A model generated the notes under the pieces. The model saw only the letters and a program-made list of their open reading frames with translations, had not been told where the DNA came from and did not search any database. The translations under genes were made by a program, and so were the position numbers. From Streptomyces chattanoogensis (GTDB taxonomy: Bacteria; Actinomycetota; Actinomycetes; Streptomycetales; Streptomycetaceae): a stretch of DNA of 64,000 bases. Where the stretch lies: positions 310,001 to 374,000 of the forward strand of contig NZ_LGKG01000196.1 of assembly GCF_001294335.1 (NCBI RefSeq). Reading direction: 5' to 3'. Each line of letters starts with the position of its first letter. Position 1 is the first letter of the stretch. Below are positions 1 through 8,152 of the stretch, one piece after another.

Positions 1-329
1 GGCTTCACGAACTGCATGGTGTCGTAGATGGCCGTGAGCGCCGTGAAGGAGCCACCGGGCGAGTTGATGTAGATCGAGATGTCCCGGTCCGGGTCCATCG
101 ACTCCAGGCACAGCAGCTGCGCCATGACGTCGTTGGCCGAGGCGTCGTCGATCTGCACGCCGAGGAAGATCACACGCTCCTCGAAGAGCTTCGCGTACGG
201 GTCGTACTCACGGACGCCCTGCGAGGTGCGCTCGACGAAGCGCGGGACGATGTAGCGGGACTCGGCGCGCGGGCCGGAAAACTCGGACTCCGGGCGCTGG
301 TAGAGGCCGCTGCCGGGGAAGTTGTTCAT
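1..329 (-). CDS. clpP2: ATP-dependent Clp protease proteolytic subunit ClpP2 (3' end beyond window)
   Basis: Serine peptidase subunit of the Clp protease, forming a barrel with ClpP1 in the cytosol and fed by ClpX/ClpC. The visible N-terminal ~109 residues carry the ClpP signatures ERVIFLG, a Q/I-DD-x-A-N stretch and YINSPGGS, the oxyanion-hole region. The catalytic Ser-His-Asp lie outside the window. The ATG at 327-329 gives the usual ClpP2 start ([10 protein letters not shown]...). It lies 67 bases downstream of clpP1 on the same strand, the standard Streptomyces clpP1-clpP2 operon, so both are probably co-transcribed from the clpP1 promoter. It is truncated only by the window edge. Confidence 0.96.
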   Translation of the reverse strand, partial: MNNFPGSGLYQRPESEFSGPRAESRYIVPRFVERTSQGVREYDPYAKLFEERVIFLGVQIDDASANDVMAQLLCLESMDPDRDISIYINSPGGSFTALTAIYDTMQFVK

Positions 330-396
330 CGTGGTGTTCACCGTCCTGGTGGCGATCAAGTGGGCTGGGGTGGCTGAGGGGCGAGCGGTGCGGGGC

Positions 397-1011
397 TCAG
401 GCCCCGGTGCCGCCCCCGCCCGGAACGCCGGCGGCAGAGATCATCACATCGTCGATGAGGCCGTACTCCTTGGCCTCGTCGGCGGAGAACCAGCGGTCGC
501 GGTCCGAGTCCTGGGTGATGCGTTCGACGGTCTGGCCGGTGTGGAAGGCAGTCAGCTCCGCCATCCGCTTCTTGGTGTGCAGCAGCCGCTCGGCGTGGAT
601 CTTGATGTCCGAGGCCGAGCCGGCGAGACCCGCGGAGGGCTGGTGGATGAGGATCTCGGCGTTCGGCAGCGCGAAGCGCTTGCCCGGGGTGCCGGCGCTC
701 AGCAGGAACTGCCCCATGGAGGCGGCGAGGCCCATCGCGATCGTCACCACGTCGTTCTTGATGTACTGCATGGTGTCGTAGATCGCCAAGCCGGCCGAGA
801 TCGAGCCGCCCGGGGAGTTGATGTAGAGGTAGATGTCCTTGTCCGGGTCCGCGGCCAGGAGAAGCAGCTGCGCGGTGATCTTGTTGGCGATGTCGTCGTC
901 GACCGGCTGGCCGAGGAAGATGATCCGCTCGCCGAGCAGCCGGTTGTAGACCTGGTCGCCGAGGCCACCGAAGGTCGGCTCAGCGGCGGCGGAAGGCATC
1001 GGGATCGTCAC
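397..1011 (-). CDS. clpP1: ATP-dependent Clp protease proteolytic subunit ClpP1
   Basis: Clp protease subunit, 204 aa, of normal ClpP length. It shows [12 protein letters not shown] near the N-terminus, YINSPGGS, the nucleophile Ser in [14 protein letters not shown], the catalytic His in EILIHQP, and a C-terminal [18 protein letters not shown] stretch with the catalytic Asp. The reading frame stays open far upstream, but homology begins near MPSAAAEP. The GTG at 1009-1011 has AGGTGG about 5 bases upstream, so I choose it; the ATG at 997-999 is the alternative. The ~320-base gap to tig holds a ClgR-type operator. In Streptomyces ClpP1/P2 turn over ClgR itself, giving feedback control. Confidence 0.96.
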   Translation of the reverse strand: MTIPMPSAAAEPTFGGLGDQVYNRLLGERIIFLGQPVDDDIANKITAQLLLLAADPDKDIYLYINSPGGSISAGLAIYDTMQYIKNDVVTIAMGLAASMGQFLLSAGTPGKRFALPNAEILIHQPSAGLAGSASDIKIHAERLLHTKKRMAELTAFHTGQTVERITQDSDRDRWFSADEAKEYGLIDDVMISAAGVPGGGGTGA

Positions 1012-1180
1012 GTGTCCACCTGCTCGTTGTCGGACGGTCGGGGACCGTCTCAGCGTCGTCTGCCGGGGCGCGGGGATCTGCGCCGTGTCGTGCGCCCGGC
1101 GCGGTTTCAGGGACTCCCCTGCCCTCGTATCTACGGACCCTAACGCGCAGGTCGGACAACGCCATCCCGCATTGAGAACT

Positions 1181-1194
1181 GTTCGCTGTGAGCG
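1181..1194. promoter_or_regulatory. ClgR-type operator upstream of clpP1
   Basis: GTTCGC-TGTGA-GCG matches the published actinomycete ClgR recognition pattern GTTCGC-N5-GCG exactly. It lies about 170 bases upstream of the clpP1 start in the only sizeable gap before the clpP operon. ClgR activates clp and lon genes in Streptomyces and Corynebacterium. The role here is inferred from motif and position. Confidence 0.75.
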
Positions 1195-1263
1195 CAGGCT
1201 CACCGGTCGGGTATGACGCCGGTACGACTTCCGTACGGACTCCGCGCGGCCCCCGGCAGACGT

Positions 1264-1301
1264 ACGGGCCCGAACGCGCTTGCGTGCGCGTTCGGGCCCG
1301 T
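1264..1301 (-). terminator. Hairpin terminator after tig
   Basis: A perfect 16-bp inverted repeat (ACGGGCCCGAACGCGC and its complement) around a 6-base loop, 30 bases beyond the tig stop. It separates tig from the clpP operon promoter. It lacks a long T tract, as is usual for Streptomyces terminators. Confidence 0.8.
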
Positions 1302-1330
1302 CGTCACGATTGCCGTGCGGCGGCGGAAGC

Positions 1331-2722
1331 TCAGGCCTCGGGCTTCTCGTCGGCGGCCGCGTCGGTGCCCTCGGCCTCGGCGACGACGGTCTCGGCGACC
1401 TCGGCCTCGTCCTCGTCCTCGAGGTCGATGACCTCGCCGTTGGTGTCCTTGACCGTGGCGGCCTCGACGACCACCGCGAGCGCCTTGCCGCGGGCGACCT
1501 CACCGACGAGCATCGGCACCTGGCCGCCCTCGACGACGGCCTGGGCGAACTGGTCGGGGGACATGCCGGAGGACTGCGCGCGGCGCATGAGGTGCTCGGT
1601 GAGCTCCTCCTGGCTGACGTTCAGCTTCTCCTTGTTGACCAGCTCGTCGAGGATGAACTGGGTCTTGATGCCCTTCTCGGCCTGCTCCTTGGTCTCGGCG
1701 TCGAACTCTTCCTCGGTCTTGCCCTGGATCTCCAGGTACTTGGCGAGGTCGAGGCCCATCTGGCCGAGCTGGTGGTGCTCCAGGTTGTGCTTGCGGGTCT
1801 GGATCTCGTCCGCGAGCAGCTTCTCCGGCATCGGCACCTCGACGAGCTTGAGCAGCTCGTCCAGGACCTTCTCCTGCGCCTGGGTGGCCTGGTCGTAGCG
1901 CTTCATCTCCTCGAGGCGCTTGCGGCTGTCCGCCTTGAGCTCCTCGAGGGTGTCGAACTCGCTGGCCAGCTGCGCGAACTCGTCGTCCAGCGCGGGCAGT
2001 TCGCGGGCCTTGACCTCGGTGACCTCGACCTGGACCTCGGCCTCCTTGCCCTCGGCGGAACCGCCCTTGAGCTCGGAGGTGAAGGTGGCCTCGCCGCCGG
2101 CCTGAAGGCCCTTGACGGCGTCGTCGATGCCGTCGAGGAGCTCACCGGAGCCGACGGTGTAGGTGACGCCCTGGGCGACGCCGTCCTCCAGGACCTCGCC
2201 GTCCACCTTGGCCTCGAGGTTCACCGTCAGGACGTCGCCGTCCTCGGCGGCACGCTCGACCGGGGTGGTCGAGGCGAAGCGCTCGCGCAGCTGCTCGACC
2301 GACTTGTCGACGTCCTCGTCCGACACCTCGACGGCGTCGACCTCGACCTCGATGCCGGAGTAGTCCGGGATCTCGAGGGCCGGGCGGATGTCGACCTCGG
2401 CGGTGAAGGCCAGCAGCTCGCCGTCCTTCAGCTCGGTGATGTCGACGTCGGGCTGGCCGAGGACGTTCAGCTCACCCTCGTTGACCGCCTCGGTGTAGAA
2501 CTTCGGGAGCGCGTCGTTGACGGCCTCTTCCAGCACGGCGCCGCGGCCGAACCGCTGGTCGATGACGCGGGCCGGGATCTTGCCCTGGCGGAAGCCCTTC
2601 ACCGTGACCTGCTGGTTGATCTTCTTGTACGCCGCGTCGAGGCTGGGCTTGAGCTCCTCGAAGGGCACCTCGACAGTGAGCCGAACCCGGGTCGGGTTCA
2701 GGGTCTCCACGGCGCTCTTCAC
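1331..2722 (-). CDS. tig: Trigger factor, ribosome-associated chaperone and prolyl isomerase
   Basis: 463 aa, the usual trigger factor length. It binds nascent chains at the ribosome exit tunnel and assists folding. The order is an N-terminal ribosome-binding domain with the signature GFRQGKIP (about residues 44-51), a central FKBP-like PPIase domain (about 150-240), a long helical C-terminal chaperone domain, and an acidic Glu/Ala-rich tail. The GTG start at 2720-2722 has a strong AAGGAGA 7 bases upstream. It is followed by its own hairpin and then the clpP operon, the classic tig-clpP neighbourhood. A -10-like TACTAT is readable on the minus strand at 2838-2843, with only a weak -35. Confidence 0.97.
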   Translation of the reverse strand: MKSAVETLNPTRVRLTVEVPFEELKPSLDAAYKKINQQVTVKGFRQGKIPARVIDQRFGRGAVLEEAVNDALPKFYTEAVNEGELNVLGQPDVDITELKDGELLAFTAEVDIRPALEIPDYSGIEVEVDAVEVSDEDVDKSVEQLRERFASTTPVERAAEDGDVLTVNLEAKVDGEVLEDGVAQGVTYTVGSGELLDGIDDAVKGLQAGGEATFTSELKGGSAEGKEAEVQVEVTEVKARELPALDDEFAQLASEFDTLEELKADSRKRLEEMKRYDQATQAQEKVLDELLKLVEVPMPEKLLADEIQTRKHNLEHHQLGQMGLDLAKYLEIQGKTEEEFDAETKEQAEKGIKTQFILDELVNKEKLNVSQEELTEHLMRRAQSSGMSPDQFAQAVVEGGQVPMLVGEVARGKALAVVVEAATVKDTNGEVIDLEDEDEAEVAETVVAEAEGTDAAADEKPEA

Positions 2723-2961
2723 GGTTCGGTCTCCTTGGGGCTGACTTCTGGGGTTTTGCCGAAGATCTTCCGGGCCCGCTCATTCGTGGCCCGGCCGATC
2801 GCGCCCGGATACAGAGACACACGGGCACGCAGCTTGCATAGTAACCGCAGCGAGGATGACGCCCACAACGCGATCTTGGACGGGGCGGCCACGGCCCGTC
2901 GTCACGCGGGCGCAGTGGAGTGATGCCGAAGGTTCCGATGGAAGGTTCGGCTGGATCGTGC

Positions 2962-3038
2962 TGGTCGGGGTGGCCGGATTCGAACCGACGACCTTCCGCT
3001 CCCAAAGCGGACGCGCTACCAAGCTGCGCCACACCCCG
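2962..3038 (-). tRNA. tRNA-Pro (anticodon TGG)
   Basis: Read on the minus strand it folds as a full cloverleaf: acceptor CGGGGTG/CACCCCG, D arm with AGCTTGGTAGC, anticodon stem around CTTTGGGA (anticodon TGG), T arm GGTTCGAATCC, discriminator A and an encoded CCA at 2962-2964. The mature body without CCA is 2965-3038. Confidence 0.95.
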
Positions 3039-3196
3039 TCGGTGCGACACGTAGGGTACATGGCTGCAGGCCGTACGGCTGCCAGTTGTTCGGGTTTGCG
3101 GACCCGGCCGGCGGGTGGCCGACATGTGGTGTGCGGTGGACCGCCGTGACCCGCTACGATGCACTGCGTGCCGCGGTCCGGTGACCGGTGGCGCTT

Positions 3197-3267
3197 GCGG
3201 GCGTAGCTCAATGGTAGAGCCCCAGTCTTCCAAACTGGCTACGCGGGTTCGATTCCCGTCGCCCGCT
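3197..3267 (+). tRNA. tRNA-Gly (anticodon TCC)
   Basis: A 71-base cloverleaf: acceptor GCGGGCG/CGCCCGC, D loop AGCTCAATGGTAGAGC, anticodon loop CTTCCAA (TCC), T arm GGGTTCGATTCCC, discriminator T. Unlike the tRNA-Pro, the CCA is not fully encoded. It is divergent from the tRNA-Pro and followed within 10 bases by a strong hairpin. Confidence 0.95.
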
Positions 3268-3275
3268 CCGAGAAG

Positions 3276-3303
3276 GAACCCCAGGCCCGATGGCCTGGGG
3301 TTC
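3276..3303 (+). terminator. Terminator after tRNA-Gly
   Basis: A 12-bp perfect stem (GAACCCCAGGCC and its complement) with loop CGAT, followed by TTC-rich sequence, immediately after the tRNA-Gly gene. Confidence 0.85.
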
Positions 3304-3352
3304 TTCGCATGCCAGGGCGCCGTCGGGTTGCGGGCGTCCCTAAGCTGCGGGC

Positions 3353-3733
3353 ATGGAGATCTGGATCAATCCCGCGTGTTCCAAGTGCCGTTCCGCCCTG
3401 CACATCCTGGACGAGGAGGGCGCGCAGTACACCGTGCGCCGCTATCTGGAGGAGCCGCCGACCGCGGCGGAGATCCGCGCCGTACTGGAGCGGCTGGGCC
3501 TGGAGCCGTGGGACATCACCCGCACCCAGGAGGCCGAGGCCAAGGACCTGGGGATCGCGTCCTGGGAACGTACGGACGCCGAGCGCGGGCGGTGGATCGA
3601 CGCGCTGGCCGCGCACCCCCGGCTGATTCAGCGGCCGATCATCACCGCGGAGGACGGATCGGCGCTGGTGGGCCGTAGCGAGGAAGCCGTACGGGATGCG
3701 CTGAAGCGGACCGGGGACGGGCGCACCGCCTAG
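3353..3733 (+). CDS. ArsC-family (glutaredoxin-fold) reductase-like protein
   Basis: 126 aa, the standard size for the ArsC/Spx fold. The N-terminus I-x-NPACSKCRSAL carries the family catalytic cysteine plus a second Cys three residues on (CSKC). Further on come R-Y-L-E-E-P-P and the C-terminal signature LIQRPII...VGRSEEAV. The family reduces arsenate with a thiol cofactor or has thiol-redox roles. No arsenical transporter or ArsR regulator is nearby, so arsenate resistance is not supported by context. It is transcribed alone after tRNA-Gly and followed by a 10-bp tandem repeat array. Confidence 0.85.
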   Translation: MEIWINPACSKCRSALHILDEEGAQYTVRRYLEEPPTAAEIRAVLERLGLEPWDITRTQEAEAKDLGIASWERTDAERGRWIDALAAHPRLIQRPIITAEDGSALVGRSEEAVRDALKRTGDGRTA

Positions 3734-3748
3734 GGGGAAACCGGGTAC

Positions 3749-3798
3749 TTCACAGCTGTTCACAGCTGTGCAGAGCTGTTCACAGCTGTTCACAGACC
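3749..3798. repeat. 10-bp tandem repeat array (TTCACAGCTG)
   Basis: Five consecutive 10-base units start at 3749, 3759, 3769, 3779 and 3789. Units 1, 2 and 4 are identical (TTCACAGCTG), unit 3 is TGCAGAGCTG, and the last matches only TTCACAG. It lies between two convergent genes and is far lower in GC than its surroundings. Function unknown. Confidence 0.9.
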
Positions 3799-3867
3799 TT
3801 CTGGGGACCGTCGGACCGTCGGGGAACTGCCCAGGAATTTCCTGGGGGCTCCCGGGAAGGCGGCTGC

Positions 3868-4071
3868 CTAGAAGGTGATGTGGTTGATGGTGTCCGCGAT
3901 GGATTTGAGGAACCGGTTGATCGACGGCGCTATCCCCGTGGAGGCGAGGAAGAAGCCGAAGAGTATGGCGACGATCGCCGGACCCGCCTTGATCGCCTTC
4001 TGTCTGATCAGCACGATGAGGATGATCCCCAACATCAGCACCACTGACAGCGAGAGAGCCACACTGATCAC
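3868..4071 (-). CDS. Small two-segment membrane protein, function unknown
   Basis: 67 aa with two hydrophobic segments: about residues 3-23 (SVALSLSVVLMLGIILIVLI) and 30-50 (GPAIVAILFGFFLASTGIAP). A short basic loop RQKAIKAG separates them, and a C-terminal amphipathic stretch follows. It resembles a small conserved Streptomyces membrane protein I recall only as hypothetical. The GTG at 4069-4071 has AAGGG almost touching it; a second GTG at 4060-4062 sits 10 bases from the same AAGGG and may be the true start. It stands alone, convergent with the ArsC-like gene. Confidence 0.65.
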   Translation of the reverse strand: MISVALSLSVVLMLGIILIVLIRQKAIKAGPAIVAILFGFFLASTGIAPSINRFLKSIADTINHITF

Positions 4072-4657
4072 ACCCTTGGTCGGAACGCCTCACCGGCCCG
4101 GGAGCACGCCGCGCACACCCCCTGACCCCATCGTGCCACCAACTCCTTTCCCAGCGCAGGCGGGTGACGAATCATCGGCCAACGCTTTGCCCGGTTCCGT
4201 CCCCTGGCAGCAGCGGGTCCCGGCCAGGGGCGGCCGGGCCCCGTACGGGCGGGGCGGGACGGGGCACGGAATTCTTGCGGAGGCCCCTTAGCGGCGGGTT
4301 CCGGTAATTCGGTCCGCCCGGTTCTCCGCGGCCCGCCTCCGCCGCCGGTCCCCGCGTCCGCGGATATTCGGTGCGGTGAATTCCCCATTCGTGGCGTCCG
4401 TCACGGCGACCCGATGAGCGGTACGGGCATATCGCCAAGGAAGCGGACATTCCTTCCGGGACGTCCGCAGGGCATATCAACCGTTTTGCGGGCTTGAATC
4501 GGGACAAGTCGGGTCGTTGGGACGGTGTACTTCCAGGACTCTGCGAGGAATCTCACGGCGGACCGGCAGGGTTTATCGGCGCGCTATACGGGGCCGCACC
4601 TGGGGAAATAGCGAATAACGCGGGAGCGGTTTTACGCATTAGCCGTGCGCCGCTATC
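4072..4657. other. Intergenic region without a convincing gene
   Basis: About 590 bases between divergent genes. Short open frames exist on both strands but none shows a good ribosome binding site, codon bias or recognisable protein. The right half (about 4370-4640) is less GC-rich than its surroundings and probably holds the promoter of the acyltransferase gene. A small inverted repeat GCGGAC...GTCCGC lies near 4445-4470. Confidence 0.6.
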
Positions 4658-5806
4658 GTGCCTGGGATGTTTCCCGCTGCCCCCACACCGCGACGCGAGC
4701 TCCCTCCGGCCACGGAGGCGCCCGCGGCGAAGGACACCCCGGCACCGGCGCCCGCCCCCGGCAGCGCGCCCAAGCTCGGCCGGGACGCGTTCTTCGACAA
4801 CGCGAAGTACCTGGCCATCGTGCTGGTGGCGATGGGGCACGTATGGGAGCCGCTGACCGACGGCAGCCGCGCCGCCGAGGCGCTCTACATGACCGTCTAC
4901 ACCTTCCACATGCCGGCGTTCATCATCATCTCCGGCTACTTCTCGCGCAGTTTCGACATGCGCAGGGACCGGCTGCAGCGGCTGGTCACCGGCGTCGCCG
5001 TCCCGTACGTCCTCTTCGAGACGGCGTATGCCTTCTTCAAACGCTGGGCCGACGACGACCCCGGGCATCCGATCAGCCTGCTGGATCCCTGGTTCCTGAC
5101 ATGGTTCCTGGTGGCGCTGTTCATCTGGCGGCTGACCACCCCGCTGTGGAAGGTCGTGCGCTGGCCGATCCCGCTGGCGCTGGTGATCGCCGTACTCGCG
5201 TCCGTGTCACCGGACATCGGTGACGATCTGGACCTGCAGCGGGTGTGCCAGTTCCTGCCGTTCTTCGTGCTGGGGCTGAATCTGCGACCTGAGCACTTCA
5301 CGCTGGTGCAGCGGCGGTCGGTGCGGATCGCGTCGGTGCCGGTCTTCGCGGCCGCGCTGGTGATGGCCTACTGGGCGGCGCCCCGGATGTCCTCGGCGTG
5401 GTTCTACCACCGGGACAGCGCCCAGGAGTTGGGCACCACCGGCTGGATCGGCCTGATCATGACGCCGACCCTGTTCGGCTGCTCGCTGGTGCTGACGGCC
5501 TGCTTCTTCTCCTGGGTGCCCCGGCGCAGGATGTGGTTCACGGTGCTCGGCGCGGGGACGCTGTACGGCTATCTGCTGCACGGCTTCCTGGCCAAGGGCT
5601 CGCGGTTCTGGGGCTGGTTCGACGACTACCGGTGGCTGCACACGCCGCTGGGTGAGATCGCGGTCACAGTGATCGCCGCGGGCATTGTGACGGCGCTGTG
5701 CACGCCGCCGGTGCAGCGGGCGTTCCGGTGGGCGATGGAGCCCAGGATGGCGTGGGCGTTCAAGAAGGATCCGGCGGACACGGCGCGGGCGCGGGCCGGG
5801 ACGTAG
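4658..5806 (+). CDS. Membrane acyltransferase, Acyl_transf_3 / fucose 4-O-acetylase-like
   Basis: 382 aa. After a Pro/Ala-rich cytoplasmic N-terminus (about 1-40) comes the family opening D-A-F-F-D-N-A-K-Y-L-A with the conserved GHVW, then HMPAFIIISGYFSR, and about ten hydrophobic segments to near residue 355. This fold transfers acyl groups, often acetyl, to sugars or lipids at the membrane. The substrate cannot be told from sequence. GTG at 4658 is used; ATG at 4667 is a close alternative. It is transcribed alone and ends 22 bases from the convergent YwqG-family gene. Confidence 0.85.
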   Translation: MPGMFPAAPTPRRELPPATEAPAAKDTPAPAPAPGSAPKLGRDAFFDNAKYLAIVLVAMGHVWEPLTDGSRAAEALYMTVYTFHMPAFIIISGYFSRSFDMRRDRLQRLVTGVAVPYVLFETAYAFFKRWADDDPGHPISLLDPWFLTWFLVALFIWRLTTPLWKVVRWPIPLALVIAVLASVSPDIGDDLDLQRVCQFLPFFVLGLNLRPEHFTLVQRRSVRIASVPVFAAALVMAYWAAPRMSSAWFYHRDSAQELGTTGWIGLIMTPTLFGCSLVLTACFFSWVPRRRMWFTVLGAGTLYGYLLHGFLAKGSRFWGWFDDYRWLHTPLGEIAVTVIAAGIVTALCTPPVQRAFRWAMEPRMAWAFKKDPADTARARAGT

Positions 5807-5828
5807 CCGCGCACCCCGCCGTGGTGGC

Positions 5829-6728
5829 CTAGAAGCACTCCACCAAAGCCACCGTCTGCGACCAGTCCCCCTCCCGCAGCGCCTTCGCCGGGAGGACGAA
5901 GTGGAGATAGCTGCCGTCGCCGCACAGGTCGTGGTGGCCGATGGTGACGAGGTGGCGGTAGGGCTCGTCCGCCGAGAGGGCCTTGAGGTCGTGCGTACCG
6001 CCCTCCAAGTGCGGCCAGCCGAAGGCCTGGTCGGGTGAGAAGTGGACGTCGTCGTAGGCGTACAGGCCCTGTTCCTGCTCGCAGTACGTCCGCCAGGCCT
6101 CGCCGAAGCGGTCCGCTATCAGCCAGCCGGGCATGGAGGCGTAGTAGGTCGCCCAGTCCTCCGTGCCGGTCTCCCCGGTGTAGTCCAGGGTGTCCAGGAC
6201 GGGGTCGTAGTCGACCGAGAAGGGGGAGGGGAGGGTCACCACCGGCACCGCGTAAAGAGCCACGGGGTCGGAGGCCGGGGCTGGTGCGGGCGCCGCCACC
6301 TCCACCGCCTGTGTGTGCCGGGCCGGGACGATCCGGCAGCGGCGCGGGTCCTCCAGCGGGAGGTGCCTCTCCCCGCTGTGAGGGTCAGCCTCGAGGTAGA
6401 AGACGTTCAGCAGCCCGGCCCCGGCCGGCGGCCGTTCGTCGACGGGCCACGGCCCGAGCGCCTCGACGTCCAGGACGGCGAAGAGGCTCAGCGGCGCACC
6501 CTCGCACTCCGGCCACGGCGTGCCCGGGTCCAGCAGTGCAGGGCCGCCCCAGCGGGTGTGTCCGGCCGGGGCGGTGCCGTCCTTGACCGGGCGGAGTCCG
6601 AAGCCGGGTCTGGCCAGCGCCGCCATCTGTGTCCCGAGGTGCTCCCCCAGGTGCGCGATGCACAGTTGCCGCACTTTGGCCGCTTCTGCGCCGTAGTCCC
6701 AGCCGATGTCCGTGTCCCCGTATGCCAT
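5829..6728 (-). CDS. YwqG-family protein (DUF1963)
   Basis: 299 aa, matching the family of cytosolic proteins typified by Bacillus YwqG. Features are a G-G-P-A-L-L-D-P-G-T-P-W-P motif near residues 61-73, a repeated D-x-E/Y pattern, and a C-terminal block with GWPHLEGG, HHDLCGDGSYLHFVLP and a hydrophobic ending. No biochemical role is established for the family. The start is ATG at 6726-6728. Between this gene and the phosphatase gene to the right lies a 14-bp tandem repeat. Confidence 0.82.
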   Translation of the reverse strand: MAYGDTDIGWDYGAEAAKVRQLCIAHLGEHLGTQMAALARPGFGLRPVKDGTAPAGHTRWGGPALLDPGTPWPECEGAPLSLFAVLDVEALGPWPVDERPPAGAGLLNVFYLEADPHSGERHLPLEDPRRCRIVPARHTQAVEVAAPAPAPASDPVALYAVPVVTLPSPFSVDYDPVLDTLDYTGETGTEDWATYYASMPGWLIADRFGEAWRTYCEQEQGLYAYDDVHFSPDQAFGWPHLEGGTHDLKALSADEPYRHLVTIGHHDLCGDGSYLHFVLPAKALREGDWSQTVALVECF

Positions 6729-6760
6729 ACGGACATCAAAGCAGGGCCGGGCCGGCCTCT

Positions 6761-6859
6761 CAGATGTCGCGTCTCATCAGATGCCGCGTCTCAGGCATCG
6801 CGTCTCAGGCATCGCGTCTCAGATGTCGCGTCTCAGATGTCGCGTCTCAGGCGTCGCGG
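6761..6859. repeat. 14-bp tandem repeat overlapping the stop codon of the PP2C gene
   Basis: Units of CAG-R-Y-R-YCGCGTCT begin at 6761, 6778, 6792, 6806, 6820 and 6834, with a partial unit at 6848. An extra CAT at 6775-6777 interrupts the first step. The last, partial copy overlaps the final codons and stop of the phosphatase gene. The array therefore looks like serial duplication of that gene's 3' end, each copy carrying a TGA. Confidence 0.92.
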
Positions 6860-8004
6860 CAGATCAGCAGCAGGGCGCGGTCGTCGTTGACGTCCTTGGC
6901 GACGGCCTCGATCAGATGCCAGGCGGCGCCGGCGAAGCCGCTGGTGACATAGCGGTCGGCCTCGCCGGTGAGGCGGTCGATGCCCTCGGCGATATCGCGC
7001 TCGGACGATTCGACGAGGCCGTCGGTGAAGAGCATCAGGACGTCGCCGGGGCGCAGCGTGCCCTTGACCGGGTCGAACTGGGCGCCGTCGTACACGCCGA
7101 GCAGCGGTCCCTCGCCCGACTTCTCCTCCCAGCGTCCGGAGCCCGCGCTGAGCTGGAGGGCGGGCAGATGGCCCGCGGAGAGGAGTTCGTAGTCGCCGGA
7201 TTCCAGGTCGAGGACGAGATGGATGGAGGTGGCGAAGCCCTCGGCCCAGTCCTGGCGCAGGAGGTAGCCGTTGGCGGCGGGGAGGAAGCCGTGCGGCGGG
7301 AGGGAACCGAGCAGGCCGCCGAAGGCGCCGGAGAGGAGGAGGGCGCGGGAGGCGGCGTCCATGCCCTTGCCGGAGACGTCGGTCAGGACGACCTCGAGGA
7401 TATGGCCGCCGTGGGTGCGGGAGGCGACGACGAAGTCGCCGGAGAAAGACTGGCCGCCGGCCGGGCGCAGCGCCATCTCGTGGTGCCAGCCCGGGGGCAG
7501 TTTGGGCAGGGAGCTCTGGACGCGGATCCGTTCGCGCAGGTCGAAGAGCATGGTGCCGCCGCGCCGCCAGGGCACCCCGACCCGGCTGCGGAACTGCGCG
7601 ATGAGCAGGCCGAAGAGCCTGACGGAGGCCACGACCAGGACGGTGCCGGGGGTGATGCGGTCGGGGCCTTCGTCGTACGGGCCGAAGAGTGCGGACTCGA
7701 CGACGAGGGCGGCGGCGGAGGCGCCGTACAGGACGAGGAGGTTGGCGGGGCGGAGCAGCAGTCCGCCGGCGATGACGGGGAGGACCAGGGCGGTGGGGGC
7801 GAGCCATTCGGGTCGCCAGAGGGTGCCCGCGGCGATGGCGGGGATGGCAAGAAGGAGGACGACCAGCGCGAACCGGTCGGAGCCGTCGCCGCGGAAGTAG
7901 TCGACCCCGGCCTTGCGCACGCCGATACGGGCCCGGTGCAGGCCTTTGTGCATCCGGGCCGTCAGGGGTTCCGTTCGGGTTTCCGTCCCCGGGCCGCTTG
8001 TCAT
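6847..8004 (-). CDS. Membrane-anchored SpoIIE-type (PP2C) serine/threonine phosphatase
   Basis: 385 aa. The N-terminal ~40 residues are basic. Four or five hydrophobic segments follow (about 45-150), then a SpoIIE/PP2C catalytic domain (about 170-385). Metal-binding and catalytic motifs are visible: SGDFV, DVSGKGMDAA, SAGHLPAL, LFTDGLVE and the terminal DDRALLL. Such phosphatases usually act on phosphorylated anti-anti-sigma factors or partner-switching proteins; no partner is encoded beside it. The stop codon lies in the 14-bp repeat array. The ATG at 8002-8004 has a weak ribosome site. Confidence 0.9.
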   Translation of the reverse strand: MTSGPGTETRTEPLTARMHKGLHRARIGVRKAGVDYFRGDGSDRFALVVLLLAIPAIAAGTLWRPEWLAPTALVLPVIAGGLLLRPANLLVLYGASAAALVVESALFGPYDEGPDRITPGTVLVVASVRLFGLLIAQFRSRVGVPWRRGGTMLFDLRERIRVQSSLPKLPPGWHHEMALRPAGGQSFSGDFVVASRTHGGHILEVVLTDVSGKGMDAASRALLLSGAFGGLLGSLPPHGFLPAANGYLLRQDWAEGFATSIHLVLDLESGDYELLSAGHLPALQLSAGSGRWEEKSGEGPLLGVYDGAQFDPVKGTLRPGDVLMLFTDGLVESSERDIAEGIDRLTGEADRYVTSGFAGAAWHLIEAVAKDVNDDRALLLICRDA

Positions 8005-8152
8005 CGCTCTGGGACCCTATCCACCCGTTCGGCGGTGCGTCGATTCGCCGCACGTCGCCCCGGGGAATTGCCGGGAAACGGCGTTCGAAATGCGGTCGCG
8101 CGGCCGGAGAGCGTCCAGTTGGGACGGGGACGGCCGGCCGGCCGGGCGCGTG

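Noticed and set aside
1280..2923. 547-codon open frame on the plus strand opposite tig
   Set aside because: Shadow of tig created by the third-position GC bias; low-complexity Leu/Gly/Asp composition and no homology.
2962..3267. Integrated element at the tRNA genes
   Set aside because: No integrase, excisionase or repeated tRNA 3' fragment was seen on either side; flanking genes are housekeeping.
3353..3733. Arsenic resistance operon
   Set aside because: Single ArsC-fold gene with no arsR, arsenite pump or other ars gene nearby.
3749..3798. CRISPR array
   Set aside because: Units are only 10 bp, contiguous with no spacers, and no cas genes are present.
4068..4388. 106-codon minus-strand frame in the 4.1-4.6 kb gap
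   Set aside because: Gly/Pro/Arg low-complexity translation, no ribosome site, and overlaps the start of the small membrane-protein gene.
6761..6859. CRISPR array or attachment site
   Set aside because: 14-bp units directly abut each other; no spacers, no integrase.
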